The notes under the pieces are model-generated. The model made no database searches, was not told the origin of the DNA, and saw only the letters and a list, made by a program, of their open reading frames with translations. From Eucommia ulmoides (lineage: Eukaryota; Streptophyta; Magnoliopsida; Garryales; Eucommiaceae), in assembly GCA_016647705.1 (NCBI GenBank), contig CM028335.1, positions 40,182,712 through 40,246,711 of the forward strand: a DNA stretch of 64,000 nt, in the 5' to 3' direction. The translations under genes and the position numbers were made by a program. Of this stretch, positions 31,285-44,483 are shown piece by piece; position 1 is the first letter of the stretch, and every line of letters starts with the position of its first letter.

Positions 31285-34200
31285 TGTCAAACTCCACCTT
31301 GGACCCTAATGCCCAAGACCAAGTATGACCTCGACCCGATGTTACTTAACCAACAACAAATGTACACTACTATCAATTGATATAGTTTTTCAAAATATTT
31401 ATCAACTTAAAATTCAGAGATACACATGTCCCAAATATCTCAAATAAAATTACAAAACGTTTCAACCACTCACTCCCAATAGCTATCCTGGCAGCCTCCA
31501 AAATAAAACCCACTACATCCTCTGACTCTATCTAACGCCAGTAGTGGACCCGTCTCTAGTTGAGGTACCTAAGATAAAATATTTTATTGGTGTACTATCT
31601 TCATAATATAAAAATAATTTATGAATCAAGTACATTTGTCATAATCTACTTTCTCAAAATAGAATATAATCACAATTATATTTTCTAAAACAAAATATAG
31701 CCGCACTAAACAATAATGAAATTTACAGATATCATCAAGATATAACAACTGAATATAAATCAACTATTCAAATCACTTTCATATAATAAAATACCCAAAA
31801 CACATACTTTCCTACTAGCCATAGGATTGTTTCACCTCACGATCGGGAGTTGTAATGGTATTGTAACCTGTATAACTGTGCTATCTAAGATTATTTATCA
31901 GTGTCAGGGTCATTCAATATTTCTAATGGTATGAGCCAACACATGTTATAAACCACCATATCATGTTGATAATCATGATCGTCAACAACAACAACTACCA
32001 CCTGCATGACTTACCCTCCTGTCAAGTCACAACACAACTTCCTACAGGACATGTCCTTCTGTTAGAACCAATAACATTCTACAGGAATGCCCTCTTATCG
32101 GGATCACACTATGGCATATAGGTATAATAATAAATAAAATCACTTTCCACATTTAAAAATTTACTTGATCCTCTCAACGTTATAAAGTCGTCTATTTTAA
32201 TAAATCTTTTTTTTTTCACAATTTAGTACAAAAATATAATTTGATAATTTACATAGAAGGCAGTACACTTACCTCGATAATCGCATTGCTACTTTTCACA
32301 CTACTGTCGTAATACACATGTAGTCAGCATCGCTTGTAAACCTAACAACGATAGTGATTAAATTAAGAATTTATTTAAATAAATCTAATATGCAATGCGT
32401 GACACTAAAATGCAATTTTTCCCTCCCCCCCCCCCACACACACGCATACCTTTAAATTAAGAGAAAAGATTCTGGAGAGAGAGTGCAAATTATAACTATA
32501 TATTAGTTAGTCTGTTTTTATGTTATTTATTGAGTTAACTATATATTATTGGGACTGTTGAACAAATTTAAGATTTTTTTTGTAATATTTATTTTCAATT
32601 AATATTGTAAATATTTTAGTTTAACGTGTTTAAATTGAGGATAATGTTTAATATTTGATGGAATGCTAAAATTTTAGCTGAACATGATTTTAATGCTAAA
32701 GAAATGTGTGATTGCAAATTCATTTTTGTATTTGTATAATCACAAAAATATCACATTGTATGACAATAAATTCAATGTTAATTGAATTTTTCTATTTTTT
32801 TTCCAAGAATCTAAGGTTTTTTTTTTATTCGATATGTCGTTGTTTTTTTTTTTTTTTTGGTCTTTTGTTCTCTCTTTTATATCTTCTATTATCTCTCTAA
32901 ATAACCAACCTTCCTTTATACACCCCTAACAAAAAATATGATTATATAGTCATTTATAAACCCAAGTTATATGAATCTTTATATAACAACAAATAAAAAT
33001 ATAATTATATGAATTTTGATACACCTATAAACCCAAAATATAATATATAAACCCTTATACACCCACAAACAAAATAACAATTATATACATTTTTATACAC
33101 CAATATACCAAAAATATAATTATTACATTTGTACATCCCAAATAAAAATATAATTATATAAGAAAAAAATTATATTTTTATCCTGTTAGAAATCAACAAA
33201 TATTTAAGGATTTTTATCCTTTTAGAAATCAACAAATATTCAATCATCTCCTTAAATTTTCACAATATACAAATAATCTCCCAAAAAATATAACTTATTT
33301 TAAATAAGATATTATTTCAAAAATATAAATTTCATGAGTATTATAGTGATGGTATTCGATTTTTCATAAGATTCATAAAACATGGATGAACTGATATGTT
33401 ATTTTCGAGACAAATATTTTTTTATTTTGGATTTTATATTAATTTATAATCAACATGAATGTTTAGTAGTAAAATGAATAAATATAATATATATTAATGG
33501 TGAAATTAGTGTTATAATATTAGGAGAGGAATAAATGAATATCATATTAGTAATGGAATGAGTCAATCTTGACCATTAATTTTTCATTTCAATAGGATTG
33601 AAGAAATAATTAATAGTTAACACCCTTATTCATTCCAAGTCTTGTCTTCCACTTTTAAATTTATTATATAATATGATATGACATGATACATGATATATGA
33701 TGTAGATATATAGTATATTATATATATAAATTTGTAATTGTTATCTTTAACTCTTTATTGTATTTGTCATTTTAACATTTGTAATTTTAAAGCTCCTTTT
33801 GTATATGAAATTTGTTGTATAAAAATGTATATTTTTAATTATTCTTCCCAAAACTTATATGAGAAAAAAAAATATATAATTATTTTTGTAAAAATTATTT
33901 TTTAAAATAAAGTCTAATTAGCGAATTATTTATTATAAAAAAATCTTTTATTTAATTGAAAAATCTCACTATTGGAAATAGAAGAAAACTTTTTAAATTC
34001 ATTAAACCTACAATCGAATAATAAATTAAAATTAAATTCACTAAAATTATTACATTATTAATAAATAATATTTAAAAATTAGTGTTAATTTTAGCCCTTC
34101 ATTTCAATAAGAGAATATGATTGGAGAGATAGAAAATAATTGATTATGGTTCATTCTCAAGGGTTGCCTTCCACTTTTAAGTATAACAAATATGTGTGTG

Positions 34201-34620
34201 TGTGAAAATTCAAGTTTTGCCTCAATTCAAGTATATATATACGTGTGTCCATCGCCTTTGTCACATCTTCCATTAGTTTTAGTTTTTTTTTTTCTTTTTC
34301 CAAGGCTTATCTAATGATAGCCTTATTTAATGATTTATGTCCACTAATGAAAAATTACACTTACCCCCACTTAAATTTTTAGCGTATTGTTTAAACCCAG
34401 AAGTTGAAATTAACATTTGAAAATTAAAATTAACCCATCAAATTTTTAAAAGTTAAATTAAATTAAACTATAACCCCCAAATTTCTTAGAACTAAATTTT
34501 AAATACCATAATGACCCCTAAAATTTTAAAATAAAATTTAAATGACACAATAAACACTATTATTTTCTAGATATTCTAAAATAAAATTAAAAATATGCAC
34601 ATGCAAGATTAGGTCTTACA
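31285..34620 (-). mobile_element. Long solo LTR, Ty3/gypsy Tekay/Del-like (3.3 kb)
   Basis: The segment is flanked by an exact 5-bp duplication TTTAG (31280-31284 and 34621-34625). It runs on the minus strand from TGTAAGACCTAATC to GGAGTTTGACA, so it has TG..CA ends. No primer-binding site, polypurine tract or coding sequence is present. TATCGAGGTAAGTGTACTGC (minus strand, about 32280-32261) matches ATCGAGGTGAGTGTACTGTC near 63951 in the LTR at the right edge. Long LTRs with TGTRAGACC-type starts are typical of Tekay/Del chromoviruses. About 32500-34560 is AT-rich filler with microsatellite-like ATATAT and a C run at 32426-32435. Confidence 0.8.
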
Positions 34621-36305
34621 TTTAGGACGAACCTTTACAATCACTCTTTAATTCAATTACAGGAAGAATCAAAACCTAATTTTTTTCAAGGAAAAATAAT
34701 AACCTAATATTTTTGTAGGACAAAGATCATACCCTAATCTTTTTCACAGGAAAAATATCAAACCCTAGCTACCCTGACTAGACACCATCCCAAACGTGTC
34801 TAATACGCTCAAACTCACAAATCCAAAAAATTGCAATTTTCTTCCCACTAGGAGTTTCTACCATCTCAATAAAAATATATTCGATTAATGGCCCGAATAA
34901 TTATTATGTGATAGATATAACGTGAGGCAACTAAAATCTGATTAAATAAAAAGTAAATAGCACATAATAAACACGTAATCAGATAAATAATAAAAAATCG
35001 TTTAAAAGATTTTTAGGACGTTAAGTTCAAAACCGATTTTCTAACAATCCTTAACCAAGCAATCAACAAAATATATAAATTTTAGAAAGAAAATAAAAAG
35101 ACTTAGAAGGATCTCACCGTGATTCACCGAAAACTAGAATGATTTCGCAATACGAAAACAAACTGATGACGCAGATAACAAGCGCTTTAGATCAAGAACT
35201 TTTAAAATAATCTCTTGTAGAAATCTCAGCAATATTATCACTTTGACAAAGCTCAAAACTAATTGTTCTTGATATATTTTAACTTAATCCTGTAGGTCTC
35301 TATTAATAGACTTACAACTAGACCTCCAATGGCTAATTTTCAAAAAATATGTCATTAAATGATATTCTAAGACCCCATATATCGCATATACTCAATATAT
35401 ACATATTTCGCTTAAAAATATTTCTGGAAAATGATATTCTAAGACCCCATATATCACATATCACAAAAAATATGTCATTAAATGAAATCCATCAAAATAA
35501 AAACTATTAAAGTACCTTAATTTAAAAAATATTCAATTAAAATGGACTAAATTAATAGGCATCACAAAATATGTCAAGTATATCTGAAATAAACCCAAAT
35601 CCGTTAAAAACCTCTCTCAGAATCATAAGAAACGAGATGATTTGATCAAAAATTAAAACAGTCAATTTGTTGACTGAATCAGTCGGTTGACCGGCTTCAT
35701 GCTTCGGTCGACCGCCTTGTGCCAAAGGCTGATAATAGCCATTGGCCTAAAACTTGTTGGTTGACCAACCCCTATAGTCGGTTGACTGATAGGATCAGTA
35801 GCCTATCCAATTCATTCAATTCGGCTACTGTTCCATTCAGTTGACCGACTCGAACCTGTCGGTTGACCGATAGGATCAGAGGATTCACTATTTTACTTGT
35901 TTTGGCTACTATTTCAATTGGTTGACCAATACCTTTTCTTGATTGAGCGATAGGATCAAAATGTCTCTATTTCAACTCCCAAAACACACTATTTTGATAA
36001 GTTGACTAACTACTTTTGTCAGTTGACCGAATTGACCCAAAAACTTAACAACACGTTTTTCACTTAGGTATTTATCAAAATCATTTCACATATGGAGCTC
36101 ACAAAAAAACTCATTTTAGGATCTTAAACTTATCACTTCTTATGAAGATACACATAAGATTAATTCATTTGAAGTGTCGTGCGTGATGCTAATTCAGGTT
36201 GCATTAAGAGTTGTTTTCCCCTAGTTTTCTTCAACGTCTTCAAAACTCTTTTATGTCTACATCATTTCCATCTTGCACTTGTTTCTTTTCTTCAATGATT
36301 CATCT

Positions 36306-38993
36306 TGTTGACCCTAAGATTTTAATGAACAATTAAGTATTGATGTTTTGGTGAAATTAATGTTTTAATTGAGTGTTTCAGTGATTTAAAGTTCCAAGTG
36401 GTGAACATGACAAATTAAATAGATACTAAATAATGAAGTTGAAGATATTGAAGATTTAAGAGTTTAAAGAAATTAGGAAAAATAACCCAGGTAAATTTCA
36501 ATTCTTAATATCCCATTTAGGAACACACATGTGGCACAAAATGTATTTTCTCATTTATGTGTGTATTGATTAAGTTAAATTATTTGCTCCTATGTGAATT
36601 GAGAAGAAATAATTTTGAATGACTAAAATGAAATATAAGAATATTAGTGGAGCTTATTTAAGAGAGAAAATCGTTAAATGGGCGTAAATGTAAAAGAAAA
36701 TGAGTTAAAAACGTATTCAGATAAGAGATCCAGAAGACAACAGTCGACTGGTGAGTCGACCGGACCAAGTAGCTGTAACATCCTGCATCTCTAAGTCGAC
36801 CGACAAGTTGACCGGCCAAGAAGGGCTGAACTCTCTGAATCAACAAGTCGACTGATAGGTCGACCAGTGAAAGAAAGACCAACTCTCTGAATCTACAAGT
36901 CGACCGGGTGGTCAACCAATACACGCAGCAGTGATAGCTTTGCTACAACCTAAATTGGGCTGTCAACCGAAGGCATTGTTTTAAGAAACTGTTTGATCTG
37001 AGATTATATCCAAAAGTAGCTGTTTTTTGTTGGGATTTAAGAGAGATTTTGGGGATATTATCTATATTTAAGATATGGTTCATCTACTAATTAAATCCTA
37101 TTAATATGGTTCATTAAATATTAATGTTTCTCAATTTAGTTCTTGAAATAGATTCTATTCTTATTAATTGAGATTGAGAAATACTTTGGGGGGTTTAATT
37201 GAAAGATTTGAAAGCTATTTTTAAATGAATTAAACCAAAATGAAGTCATTATGATATAAGGGGTCTATAAGTGCTATTAAATGTCATGACACGAGTAAAC
37301 TAGCCGTTAGAAGGGTGATTTCATACTCCTTTATATACACCTGCGAATTTCATATGTCATGAAGCAGAAAAGAAGAGAAATAATATCATATCATAAGAGT
37401 GATCTTTTCTAAGAGTTATATTTCTGAGAGTTTATGAGTTATTCTAAAAGTGATCTTGAAGATCAATTGTTGTTAAATCTTTGCTGCTACCGGATCTGAA
37501 GTTACATTACTTTATCTAATTATTCTGTGGATTCCGGGTAAGATCTTTCCAATTATATTCTTTCATTGTATTATTTGTTTATATATTTGAAAATTGATCT
37601 TAGAAATTATTTCTGATTTTTGAAGAAAATATTTCTTACAAATAATTTCTTGAATCATATTTTTGTATCTCACATTTTTCTATCACTAGATTGAGATATT
37701 AATTAAGTTATTATTTATCTAGAATGGTAGAAGTTTTGAGTAAGATTTTCTGCTTATCAATTTGTATTGGTGAGTAGTGTAACGGGTTAAATACTGTTGG
37801 GGGTATTTAACAAAGGGTAGCTGGGTTTCAGTCTCAACCTGTAAAGAGATTGAGGTAGTGATTCTTCCTTAATAGAATTGAGTTGTGAGTAATTTTTGTA
37901 ATGGTTCAATCCTTACCTGTGAAAAGGATCGTTGGAGTGTTTGTGAGAGGTTTTGATTCTTAAGCCTTAGTGTTAAAAAGGATTAGGTTATTCTTTAGCC
38001 TGTAAAAAGTAAAGGTTCTCCCTTAGCTTGGGAAAAGGATATTGTAAAGGTTGATTCTGAGCCTGTAAAAGAATCGGTGTGCAGGTTTGGTTCCTACTTT
38101 TAAAGGAATCTTGGTTTTAGTGGGTGTGACCTCCGTGGAGCTCGGGGGACTGAATTATCCAAGAGTAGCTTGGTGAACTAGTATAAATCTTTTGTGTGCT
38201 ACATTACTACTTTGTTATTTTTATTGTTTGGGTGTGCACATAGATTGATAATATTATTCCGTTGTGTTTTAAAGATAATAAATAATTTAGGCTTAAAATT
38301 AATTATTTGATTTATTCAAGTTTTATTCTGATAAGTTTTTTAATTACCCAATCCACCCCCTCTTGGGTATTCCACTAGGCCAACAGTATTTAATCAAGGG
38401 TAGTTGGGTTTTAGTCTCTTCCTGTAAAGAGATCGAGGTAGTAATTCTTCCTGGATAAGAATTACGTTGTGAGTGATTTGTAACGGTTCAATCCTTACCG
38501 GGTAAAATAATATTTGGAGTGTTGTGTGAGATTTTGATTCTTGAGCCTTAGGGATAAAAAGAATTAAGTTGATACTTAGCCTGTAAAAAGATAGGTTATT
38601 TTTGAGCCTATATAAAGTAGAGGTTATTCCTAAGCCTTGGAAAATGATATTGTACAGATTGATTCTGAGCCTGTAAAAGAATCGATGTGAGGGTTTGGTT
38701 GCTACCTTTAAATGAATCTTGAGTATTAGTGGGTGCGAATCTCCATAGGACTCGGAGGACTAGACTAGCCAAGAGTAGTTTGGTGAACCACGATATATCT
38801 TGGTGTGCTGCATTATTAATTTATTTATTTTTACTGTTTGTGTGTGCACTTAGTTGATTATATTATTCCGTTGTGTTATAAAGATAATAATTAATTTAGG
38901 CTTAAAATTAATTATTTGATTTATTGAATTTTATTCTGATAATTTTTAATTACCCAATTCACCCCCCCTTTTGGGTATTCTACTAGGCCAACA
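36306..38993 (+). repeat. 5' LTR with a 0.6 kb terminal duplication
   Basis: It starts TGTTGACCCTAAGATTTTAA. A first LTR end (CTAGGCCAACA) occurs at 38385, but the sequence continues with a second copy of the LTR's last 0.6 kb (38386-38993) before the primer-binding site. Unit 1 is 37803-38385 and unit 2 is 38386-38993. Unit 2 is closer to the 3' LTR than unit 1 is. The U3 part (36740-36970) carries GTCGACYGG/GTCGACTG words. Confidence 0.88.
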
Positions 38994-39007
38994 ATTGGTA
39001 TCAGAGC
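38994..39007 (+). other. Primer-binding site, initiator Met-tRNA
   Basis: ATTGGTATCAGAGC follows the LTR end GGCCAACA directly. TGGTATCAGAGC is the standard plant copia primer site and is perfect here. Confidence 0.92.
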
Positions 39008-39062
39008 TGATTTTAGCTTGTTAGGCTTAACATCCTAGCTAAACCGGTCACGTGCACACACA

Positions 39063-40127
39063 ATGAATGATGTATTTTGTGTATCCTCTTTTGATAGTGG
39101 TAAATGCATATATAATAATGTGGTTTATGATTTTTGTGATTTTAGTGGTAGCAATGGAGATGATGATAATGAAAATGTCCATATTGTTATGAAAAAATTA
39201 CTTTCTTTGACACTATTTTTTGCTAAAGAGAGCTTGAGTTTAAAAAGAAAAGTTGCTTCTTTTGATAATGGTGAAAAAAATGTTCAAAAATCTAAAATGC
39301 ATTTGGATGATTATGTGGTTCAAAAGAGTTTTCGGACGTTGTTTTTGAAATTAATAATTTACTCTCTAAAGTGTATTCTCTTGAAAATGAAAATAGAGTT
39401 TTAAGAAATAATTTTGCTATGATTTTCAGACAAAGGTCAGATCTTGTTTCTAAAATCGATTTACTTAAGAAAAAAATTTGAAAAATCAAAATCCGACCTT
39501 AAGTCTATTTCGAGAGATTCTGAAAATAATTTTTCTAGGCAAAGTGGATATGCTTCATCGTCTTATCTTTCATCACAGACCAGTGATAGTTATACTTCTA
39601 TTGTCAGAAATGATTTATATTTTACATCTCGTGCTTTCTATGATAAATCAGAGTTGAGATGTTTTTATTGTAATAGGGTTGGGCATTTTAAAGTATCATG
39701 TCCGTTTCAGAACCCTAAGATTATATCTAATAAAGACGGATCCAAAATGAAATGGATACCGAAGCAAATTGTTGAAATGTCTTGTGCAGAATTACAAAAT
39801 GTCGGAAGTGGACTTGAAGAAACAATTAAGGGGTTTATATCAAAGCCAAAACAGGAAGTTACCAAAGATCCACAAGCGACGTGTGCAAAGCGAAAAGATG
39901 CACCAAAGACAAGAGGTGAAGTTGTAAAGAAATCACAAGAAATATGTGCTAAAAGAAAAGTTGTAACAAAGCCAAGATGGGATATCACCAGAAAACTACA
40001 AGCGATACGTGCAAAGGGAATAATCAATGAGTCAAATGACAAAAATCAAAGGAAGAGAGGATACGATCTAGCCAAGAAGAGTTACGTACCTAAATCAATT
40101 ATGAGCTCAAATAAGGTAAAAAAATAA
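39063..40127 (+). pseudogene. copia gag (C-terminal part) with CCHC knuckle and lysine-rich repeats
   Basis: This is gag, which packages element RNA. From ATG 39063 an acidic stretch GDDDNENVHIVMKKLLSLTL is followed by a long helical (coiled-coil-like) region. The frame shifts near 39,340 and shifts back at the AAAAAAA run near 39,472, so two single-base indels separate otherwise continuous homology. The zinc knuckle CFYCNRVGHFKVSC (C-X2-C-X4-H-X4-C) lies at about 39659-39700. MKWIPK is typical of SIRE-like gag. After it, about 2.6 units of a 21-residue repeat (..CAKRK..) occur at about 39855-40020. The N-terminal capsid (UBN2-type) domain appears to be missing. A close relative on the minus strand is at 48715-49320. 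Confidence 0.82.
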
Positions 40128-41825
40128 AGTCACCCCAAAAGATAGAAAGATACTCCTCACCCTCCACATTTTAAATTTATTAAACTTGTTAAAGAGGAAG
40201 AGTCTCGACTTACCAAATTGGTAAGTTGTGATGGTTTCTAAGACCTATTTTCAATGATTTGTTTACTTATTGTGATAGAAATATTATTTGATGATTATGA
40301 GAATCGCATTTAGTTAAGAGGTATTAACATGTCTTGATATGCTTATATTGAGTAGTGATCATATGTTTATTTTAAAACATGCTTTGTGATTTTGAAGATT
40401 GATCCAGTCTTTGTGATCTCACTAAATAATGCTAATTATTTGTTGCATATGCATTTTAGTAAGATTATTTGTATAATGTGCTCTTATTCATGAATACATC
40501 TTTTATACAAATAAATTGAATTGAGCTAAGTTTTTTATTAATCTTGATTTATTAAAATGCATGATATTTTAATTAAGTTGAATTAAATGATAAAGAATGA
40601 TTTATTTGATCTGAAATGTTTAGGATCGTGATTATATGCTTACATGAATATATTTATATGAATTAAGTATCTTGTTATATGCATAACAATATGTTCTTCT
40701 TAAATGTCTCATATCTCATAATTTTTAAATGATTATTATTGTGTAAGGGATTGAGCATGTTATGCTAATATGCATGTTATTAAATAAGATATGATTCATG
40801 TTCTTGGACGTAAATGATTATGTGTTAATGAGAAACATGTTACTTGAGAAGACTTGATCATAATTGATTGGATTAATATTGCTTGGAATTGATTAGTGAT
40901 CATACATGTTGATGAGAATAATTGATAAATATATGCTCACTTGATTTCTATTAATAATCTTCTTTTAAGCATGTTTCAAAGAATTTCAGGTTATAAGATT
41001 ACTCAAGGAGTAACAAATATTCATATCGAAACTCAAAGTTGAGTCAAGAATAAAAACGAGATTGATTCAAGGAGTTAATTTATTAGAGTTGAATCTTCAT
41101 TCAACTCAGTGATAAAAGAATCTCATTCTTGCATAATTATAAGAGAAATTTAAGTATGATGATTTGATTATATGCCTATACTATATGAGATCTCGTTAAT
41201 TTATTTATGATGTCATGAATATGATCATCTCAAAATATATGAAATTTCAATCTGTTGCATGTGGATATATAGGCATAGTGTTTGGGATACAATAAATATC
41301 TCTTGTTCTATAAATGATTATCATTATTCTAAAAGAGAAATGATATTTTATAAGAGAAATATGCATTTATCCGTATTTATGCATGCACTAGATTTATGAT
41401 TGATAAAATGCTTGAGAAATGCTTCCTATTTTGGTGTGTTAAATAACATATGTTTTGTTTCTATAAAGGGAAGACATTGTTTTGGTATCATGAGTAAGGC
41501 ATGTGAACTTAACTGATAATTATATGATTGCATGCTACATTGTTGAAAGATTTTGATTGTTTCAAATTTATTCTCCTAAGCATGAATTGGCTTGTTTACA
41601 ATCATATATGGGAAGAAGTGTTTATAAGAGAGGTAATATTATGTCATGCTTATATTGAAAGACGAGTTTTATTGAAAAATCAAAAGAGTTAATATGCTTG
41701 TGAAAAATTAATATCATGCTATATTACTAAGATATTTTGATTGTCTTAAAGAGAGATTACATTCCTAAGTGATCTTTGTGTTCCCTTCCCCACTCCTTAA
41801 ATTTGTTTTTGAAGATGACAAATGG
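40128..41825 (+). other. Noncoding internal region of the copia element
   Basis: 1.7 kb of very AT-rich sequence with no ORF over 60 codons and no pol domain. Scattered words (TTGATTATATGCCTATACTA, CATGCTTATAT) recur, but no ordered repeat was found. Confidence 0.6.
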
Positions 41826-42338
41826 AGAGAAATTAGTGATATTTTATTAATTTAAAGGCGAGTGTTTTAAAATTGTGCTTTAATTTAAGTATTTTTTTTT
41901 ATGAAAAGGGGGAGAAATTAGTAATGTTTGCTTTAATGAGTATTTTAATTTGTGCATTATTGAAATATTCATTATGATGCTTTAATGAGTTAAAAAAACC
42001 CGTCATCAGATTCAGGGGGAGTGTGGTTATATTTTATTTTGAAGTAAACATCAAAGTTAATTGTCATCATCAAAAAGGGGGAGAATTAGTGATGTTCTAT
42101 TAATTTAAGGGGGAGTGTTTTAAAATTGTGCTTTAATTTTAAGTATTTTTTATTTATGAAAATGGTAGAAATTAGTAATGTTTGCTTTAATGAGTATTTT
42201 AATTTGTGCATTATTGAAATTTTCATTATGATGCTTTAATGAGTTAAAGAACCCGTCCTCGGATTCATGGGGAGTGTGGTTATATTTTATTTTGAAGAAA
42301 ATATCAAAGTTAATTGTTATCATAAAAAATGGGAAGAT
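41826..42338 (+). repeat. Tandem duplication of the polypurine-tract region
   Basis: Two units of about 255 bp (41826-42080 and 42081-42338) are nearly identical. Each ends with GGGGAGTGTGGTTATATTTT, then a purine run: AAAAAGGGGGAGA in the first and AAAAAATGGGAAGAT in the second. Only the second abuts the 3' LTR, though the first has the better polypurine tract. Confidence 0.85.
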
Positions 42339-44483
42339 TGTTGATCCTAAGATTTTGATGAACAATTAGGTATTGATATTTTGGTGGAATTAATGTTTTA
42401 ATTGAGTATTTCAGTGATTTAAAGTTCCAAGTGATGAAGATGACAAATTAAATAGATACTAAATGATGAAGTTGCAGATATTGAAGATTTAAGAGTTTGA
42501 AGAAATTAGGGAAAATAACCCAGGTAAATTTCAACTCTTAAATCCCATTTAGGAACACACACGTGGCACAAAATATATTTTCTCATTTATGTGTGTATTG
42601 ATTAAGTTAAATTATTTGCTCCTATGTGAATTGAGAAGAAATAATTTTGAATGACTAAAATAAAATATAAGAATATTAGTGGAGCTTATTTAAGAGAGAA
42701 AATGGTTAAATGGGCAAAAACGTAAAAGAAAATGAGTTAAAAACGTATTCAGACAAGAGATTCAGAAGACAACAGTCGACTAGTGAGTCGACCGGACCAA
42801 GTAGCTGTAACATCCTATATCTCTAAGTCGACCGACATGTCGACTGGCTAAGAAGGGTTGAACTCTTTGAATCAACAAGTCGACTGATAGGTCGATAGGT
42901 GAAAGAAATACCAACTTTCTGAATCTACAAGTCGACCGGGCGATCGACCGATGAACTGCATTGGCTACATCCTGAATTTCCCAGTCGACTGGGTAGTCAA
43001 CTGAATGCGCTGTTTCAGGATATTGTTTTATCCGAGATTAAATCCAATAGTTGCCGTTTTTGGTTGGGATTTGAGAGAGATTTCGGGGATATTCTCTATA
43101 TTTAAGATATGATTTATATATTAATTAAATCCTATTAATATGGTTCATCAAATATTAATGTTTCTCAATTTAGTACTTGAAATAGATTCTATTCTTATTA
43201 ATTAAGATTGAGAAATACTTTGGGGTTTAAATTGAGAGATTTGAAAACTGTTTTTAAGTGGAAATTAAACCAAAATAAAGTCCTTATGATATGAGGGGTC
43301 TATAAGAGCTTTTAATTGTCATGACATATGTAAACTAGCCGTCAGAAGGCTGATTTCATATTCCTATATATAGACCTGCGAATTTCGGATATAATTAATC
43401 ATTCATTGAGAGAGTTAAAAGAGTTTATATCATTTGTGAGCTTTTATAAGAGTTATAATTCTACGATATTGTGAGCTTTTCTAAGAGTGATTTTGAGAAT
43501 CAATTGCGATCAATTTTTGCTAATACCGAATTTGAAGCTACATTGTTCTAATCATTATTTTTGTGGCTTCCGAGTGAGATCTTTCCATATTACTTATTAT
43601 TTATTTTTTTATTCTATATTTGAAAATTGATCTTAGAAATTGTTTCTGATTTTTTAAGAAAATATTTTTACAAATAATTTCTTGAATATGATTACGTGCT
43701 CCAATTTGCTACCCATATTTTTATTAAAATCATATTTTTGTATCTCACATTTTTCTATCACTAGTTGGGATATTAATTGAGTTATTATTAATCTGGGGTG
43801 GTAGAAGTTTCGAGTGAGATTTATTTCTAATTAATTTTTTAATTGGTGAGTTGTGATGGATTAAATACCGTTAGGGGTATTTAATTAAGGATAGCTGGGT
43901 TTTAGTTTCTTCCTCTAAAGAGATTGAGGTAGTGATTCTTCCTGGATAAGAATTGCGTTGTGAGTGATTTGTAACGGTTCAATCCTTACCGGGTAAAAGG
44001 ATATTTGGAGTGTTGTGTGAGGTTTTGATTCTTGAGTCTTAGAGATAAAAAGAATTAGGTTAATCTTTAGCCTATGAAAAGATAGATTATTCTTGAGTCT
44101 GTAAAAAGTAGAGGTTATTCTTGAGCCTTGGAAAAAGATATTGTAAAGGTTGATTCTGAGCCTATAAAATAATCGGTGTGAGGGTTTAGTTCCTACTTTT
44201 AAAGGGATCTTGAGTATTAGTAAGTGTGAATCTCCGTGGGGCTCGGAGGACTGGACTAACCGGAGTAGCTTGGTGAACTAGGATATGTCTTGGTATGCTG
44301 CATTATTAATTTATTTATTTTTGTTGTTTGTGTGTGCACTTAGTTGATTATATTATTCCACTGTGTTATAAAGATTATAATTAATTTAGGCTTAAAATTA
44401 ATTATTTGATTTATTAAATTTTATTCTGATAATTTTTAATTACCCAATTCACCCCCCCTCTTGGGTATTCTACTGGGCCAACA
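42339..44483 (+). repeat. 3' LTR of the copia element (2145 bp)
   Basis: It starts TGTTGATCCTAAGATTTTGA and ends CTGGGCCAACA, followed by CATCT. It aligns with 36306-37802 plus 38386-38993. A cluster of GTCGACYGG/GTCGACCGAC-like words is at about 42770-43000. Confidence 0.9.

Larger units (their letters stand above)
36306..44483 (+). mobile_element. Non-autonomous Ty1/copia (SIRE/Maximus-like) element, gag only
   Basis: The 8178-bp element is flanked by CATCT (36301-36305 and 44484-44488). It has a 5' LTR enlarged by a partial duplication (36306-38993), a Met-tRNA primer-binding site, a gag with CCHC knuckle, about 2.2 kb of noncoding AT-rich DNA, a duplicated polypurine region and a 2145-bp 3' LTR. 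No protease, integrase, RT or RNase H motif was found, so pol is absent. It inserted into the solo LTR of the same broad family but in the opposite orientation. Confidence 0.9.

Noticed and set aside
36658-36924. 88-codon minus-strand ORF
   Set aside because: It is the reverse translation of the GTCGACYGG repeat cluster in the copia LTR.
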